DNA from: JANNPJ01 sp031400005
GTDB taxonomy: Bacteria > Actinomycetota > Actinomycetes > Actinomycetales > Kineosporiaceae
Length of the DNA: 16,117 nt
Assembly (NCBI GenBank): GCA_031400005.1
Contig: JANNPJ010000654.1
Coordinates: forward strand, 1-16,117
Direction of reading: 5' to 3'
How positions within the stretch are numbered: position 1 is the stretch's first letter; the number at the start of each line of letters is the position of its first letter. Below are positions 14,736-16,117 of the stretch, piece by piece. A model generated the notes under the pieces. The model was given only the letters and a program-made list of their open reading frames with translations, ran no database searches and had not been told where the DNA came from. Both the position numbers and the translations under genes were made by a program.

Positions 14736-15590
14736 ATGACGGGCGTATTTCCTGACCCGGCGGCGCACCTCCCGCCGCCCGAGGAGCAGGTCACAGATCT
14801 GCGCTCGGCGGGCTACCGGCCGGCCGGGGCGAGCGAGAGCGTCCGCGGGAACCGGTCCTGGTGGGACGCCGAGGCCTCGACGTACCGCGCGGAGCACGTC
14901 GATCACCTGGCCGGCCGACTGGTCTGGGGTCCGGAGGGACTGGAAGAGGCCGAAGCCGGGCTGCTTGGTGACGTTGCCGGCCGGTCGATCATCGAACTGG
15001 GCGCCGGCGCGGGCGACTGCACCGGCTGGCTCCTCCGCGCCGGTGCCCGGGCAGTCGCCACCGATCTGTCCGCGGCGATGCTCCGGCTCTCGCCGTCGCC
15101 GTCCCCACCCCGGATCCAATGCGATGCGCGGCAGTTACCGTTCGCCGACCAGTCGTTTGACGTCGCCTTCAGCGCCTACGGTGCGGTGCCGTTCATCGGC
15201 GATCCGGAACGACTGTTCGCGGAGGTGGCCCGCGTGTTGCGGCCCGGTGGCCGATGGGTGTTCTCCATCACGCATCCGATCCGCTGGGCGTTCCCGGATG
15301 ATCCGGGGCCGGGCGGGCTGCAGGTCTTCCGGTCCTACTTCGACCGGACGCCGTACGTCGAGACCGGAGCCGACGGCTCGGTGGCGTACGCCGAACACCA
15401 CCGCACCGTTGGCGATCGGATCCGGTCGCTGGTCAGCACCGGTTTCGCGGTGCTCGACCTGGTGGAACCGGAGTGGCCGGACACCCTCGAGCGCCCCTGG
15501 GGGGCCTGGAGCCCGATGCGTGGCCGGTTGATCCCCGGCACCGCGATCTTCGTCTGTGTGCTGGCCGACCACCCGCGCCCGGCGGCCTAG
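14736..15590 (+). CDS. Class I SAM-dependent methyltransferase
   Basis: A 284-residue Rossmann-fold methyltransferase (Methyltransf_11/25 type). Motif I is IIELGAGAGD (85-94), the acidic SAM-ribose residue is D110 in AVATDLS, the post-II motif is CDARQLPFADQSFDVAFS (129-146), and VLRPGGRWVFS (167-177) is motif III. An N-terminal extension of about 80 residues precedes the fold (NRSWWDAEASTYRAEH), common in small-molecule methyltransferases of this group. The substrate is unknown. The start is ATG at 14736 with SD GAGGG six bases upstream; an earlier in-frame ATG at 14691 lies within the repeat region and lacks an SD. It is divergent from rpsA, a neighbour I recall from other actinobacteria, and convergent with the DUF3068 gene, with its stop codon inside the shared hairpin. 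Confidence 0.92.
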   Translation: MTGVFPDPAAHLPPPEEQVTDLRSAGYRPAGASESVRGNRSWWDAEASTYRAEHVDHLAGRLVWGPEGLEEAEAGLLGDVAGRSIIELGAGAGDCTGWLLRAGARAVATDLSAAMLRLSPSPSPPRIQCDARQLPFADQSFDVAFSAYGAVPFIGDPERLFAEVARVLRPGGRWVFSITHPIRWAFPDDPGPGGLQVFRSYFDRTPYVETGADGSVAYAEHHRTVGDRIRSLVSTGFAVLDLVEPEWPDTLERPWGAWSPMRGRLIPGTAIFVCVLADHPRPAA

Positions 15591-15648
15591 CGGTCAAGCC
15601 CGGGCGGATGGGGTGTCCACCCGGGCTTGACCGCTAGGCGGTCAAGCC
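15588..15648. terminator. Three-arm bidirectional terminator overlapping both stop codons
   Basis: TAGCGGTCAAGCCCGGG (15588-15604) pairs perfectly over 17 bp with CCCGGGCTTGACCGCTA (15620-15636), with a 15-base loop. A third arm GCGGTCAAGCC (15638-15648) repeats the first and can pair over 11 bp with 15624-15634 around a 3-base loop. The first arm starts with the methyltransferase stop codon; the third contains the TGA of the DUF3068 gene (15642-15644). The position between convergent genes makes it a shared terminator, with the two hairpins mutually exclusive. Confidence 0.75.
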
Positions 15649-16117
15649 TTCTGCTTGCGAGCCGCCCGCGCGCCCTGGCCGTTCTCGCCGTCATCGTCAT
15701 CGTCGTCCTGCCAGGTGGCCGCCTTCTTCGGCGCGAGCAGGATCAGCGCCATCCCGACCAGGATCAGCACCGCCCCGAGAATCCAGCCGACCAGCGGGCC
15801 GGCCGACTTGGCGATCCACAGACCCCGCGCGGCACTGGTGTACTTCTCGACGTTCGCCTTCACGGTGGCGTCCGTGTAGGTGACCGTGCCCTGGATCACC
15901 GGGGTCTGCTTGCCCTCGAACACCAGCCGCTGGTTGACAGTCTCGCTGCCCTTGATGATCGCTCCCGAGTGCGGCTCGATCCACAGCGTGCGGGTGGTGG
16001 AGTACACCCGGTCGGCATTGACCGAGGGCTGCTCGGGCAACTGCATCAGGCTGCCGGGGACTTCCTGCTGCTTGATCACGACGTCAGTGATCGGCTGCAC
16101 GAAGCGGTACGTGGCCA
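15642..16117 (-). CDS. DUF3068 domain-containing membrane protein, C-terminal part (partial)
   Basis: About 158 residues run from the right edge to a TGA at 15642; the N-terminal half lies outside the window. The sequence matches the C-terminal half of the DUF3068 family (also called PorA family), actinobacterial membrane-anchored proteins of unknown function: YRFVQPITDVVI, QEVPGSLM, VNADRVYSTTRTLWIEPHSG (family core), IIKGSETVNQ, and TYTDATVKANVEKY. A single C-terminal transmembrane segment follows (about PLVGWILGAVLILVGMALILL), then a short cytoplasmic tail with six consecutive Asp and an Arg/Lys-rich end (RAARKQKA). In the family an N-terminal transmembrane segment also exists, giving a large external loop. 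It is convergent with the methyltransferase gene. Confidence 0.88.
   Translation of the reverse strand, partial: ATYRFVQPITDVVIKQQEVPGSLMQLPEQPSVNADRVYSTTRTLWIEPHSGAIIKGSETVNQRLVFEGKQTPVIQGTVTYTDATVKANVEKYTSAARGLWIAKSAGPLVGWILGAVLILVGMALILLAPKKAATWQDDDDDDGENGQGARAARKQKA

Overview
The window is high-GC DNA with strong G/C preference at third codon positions. Its backbone is the actinobacterial nucleotide-excision-repair neighbourhood: rpsA, coaE, uvrB, then an MBL-fold hydrolase gene next to uvrA, the same relative order I know from Mycobacterium (rpsA-coaE-uvrB-...-Rv1637c-uvrA). A DUF3068 protein, a DUF4012 protein, an XRE/TPR-type regulator and an actinobacterial-style S1 protein with an acidic C-terminal tail all agree with Actinomycetota. 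A methyl-accepting chemotaxis protein suggests a motile lineage. The genus cannot be fixed from sequence alone.

Layout, right to left, because most genes are on the minus strand. 16117-15642: 3' part of a DUF3068 membrane protein. 15588-15648: a three-armed hairpin shared with the convergent methyltransferase gene (14736-15590, +). 14496-14735: divergent control region for the methyltransferase and rpsA. 14495-12999: rpsA, followed by a strong hairpin terminator. 12874-12311: a Uma2-family protein. 12255-11653: coaE. 11592-9493: uvrB. 9361-7796: a chemotaxis transducer, possibly with a motility-sigma promoter. 7310-7786 (+): an unrecognised 158-residue protein, divergent from a large XRE/TPR regulator (7150-5465) that carries a low-complexity Gly/Thr/Arg tract. 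5381-3525 and 3480-2851: a DUF4012 membrane protein and a small secreted protein, probably one operon. 2085-2756 (+): the MBL-fold hydrolase, divergent from uvrA (1925 to the left edge).

The most unusual point is the left edge. Recognisable uvrA sequence stops near base 93, at about residue 611 of a protein normally about 950 residues long. Bases 2 to about 100 on the opposite strand instead encode a fragment resembling dihydropyrimidinase/hydantoinase. This is either a real rearrangement that removes the second ATPase half of UvrA or an assembly chimera.

Functionally, the conserved genes cover excision repair (UvrA, UvrB), CoA synthesis (CoaE) and translation (S1). Between uvrB and the MBL-uvrA pair lie about 7 kb of accessory genes: chemotaxis, regulator plus orphan partner, and the envelope pair. 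No tRNA, rRNA, CRISPR array, insertion sequence or origin was seen. No gene-free stretch exceeds about 240 bp.
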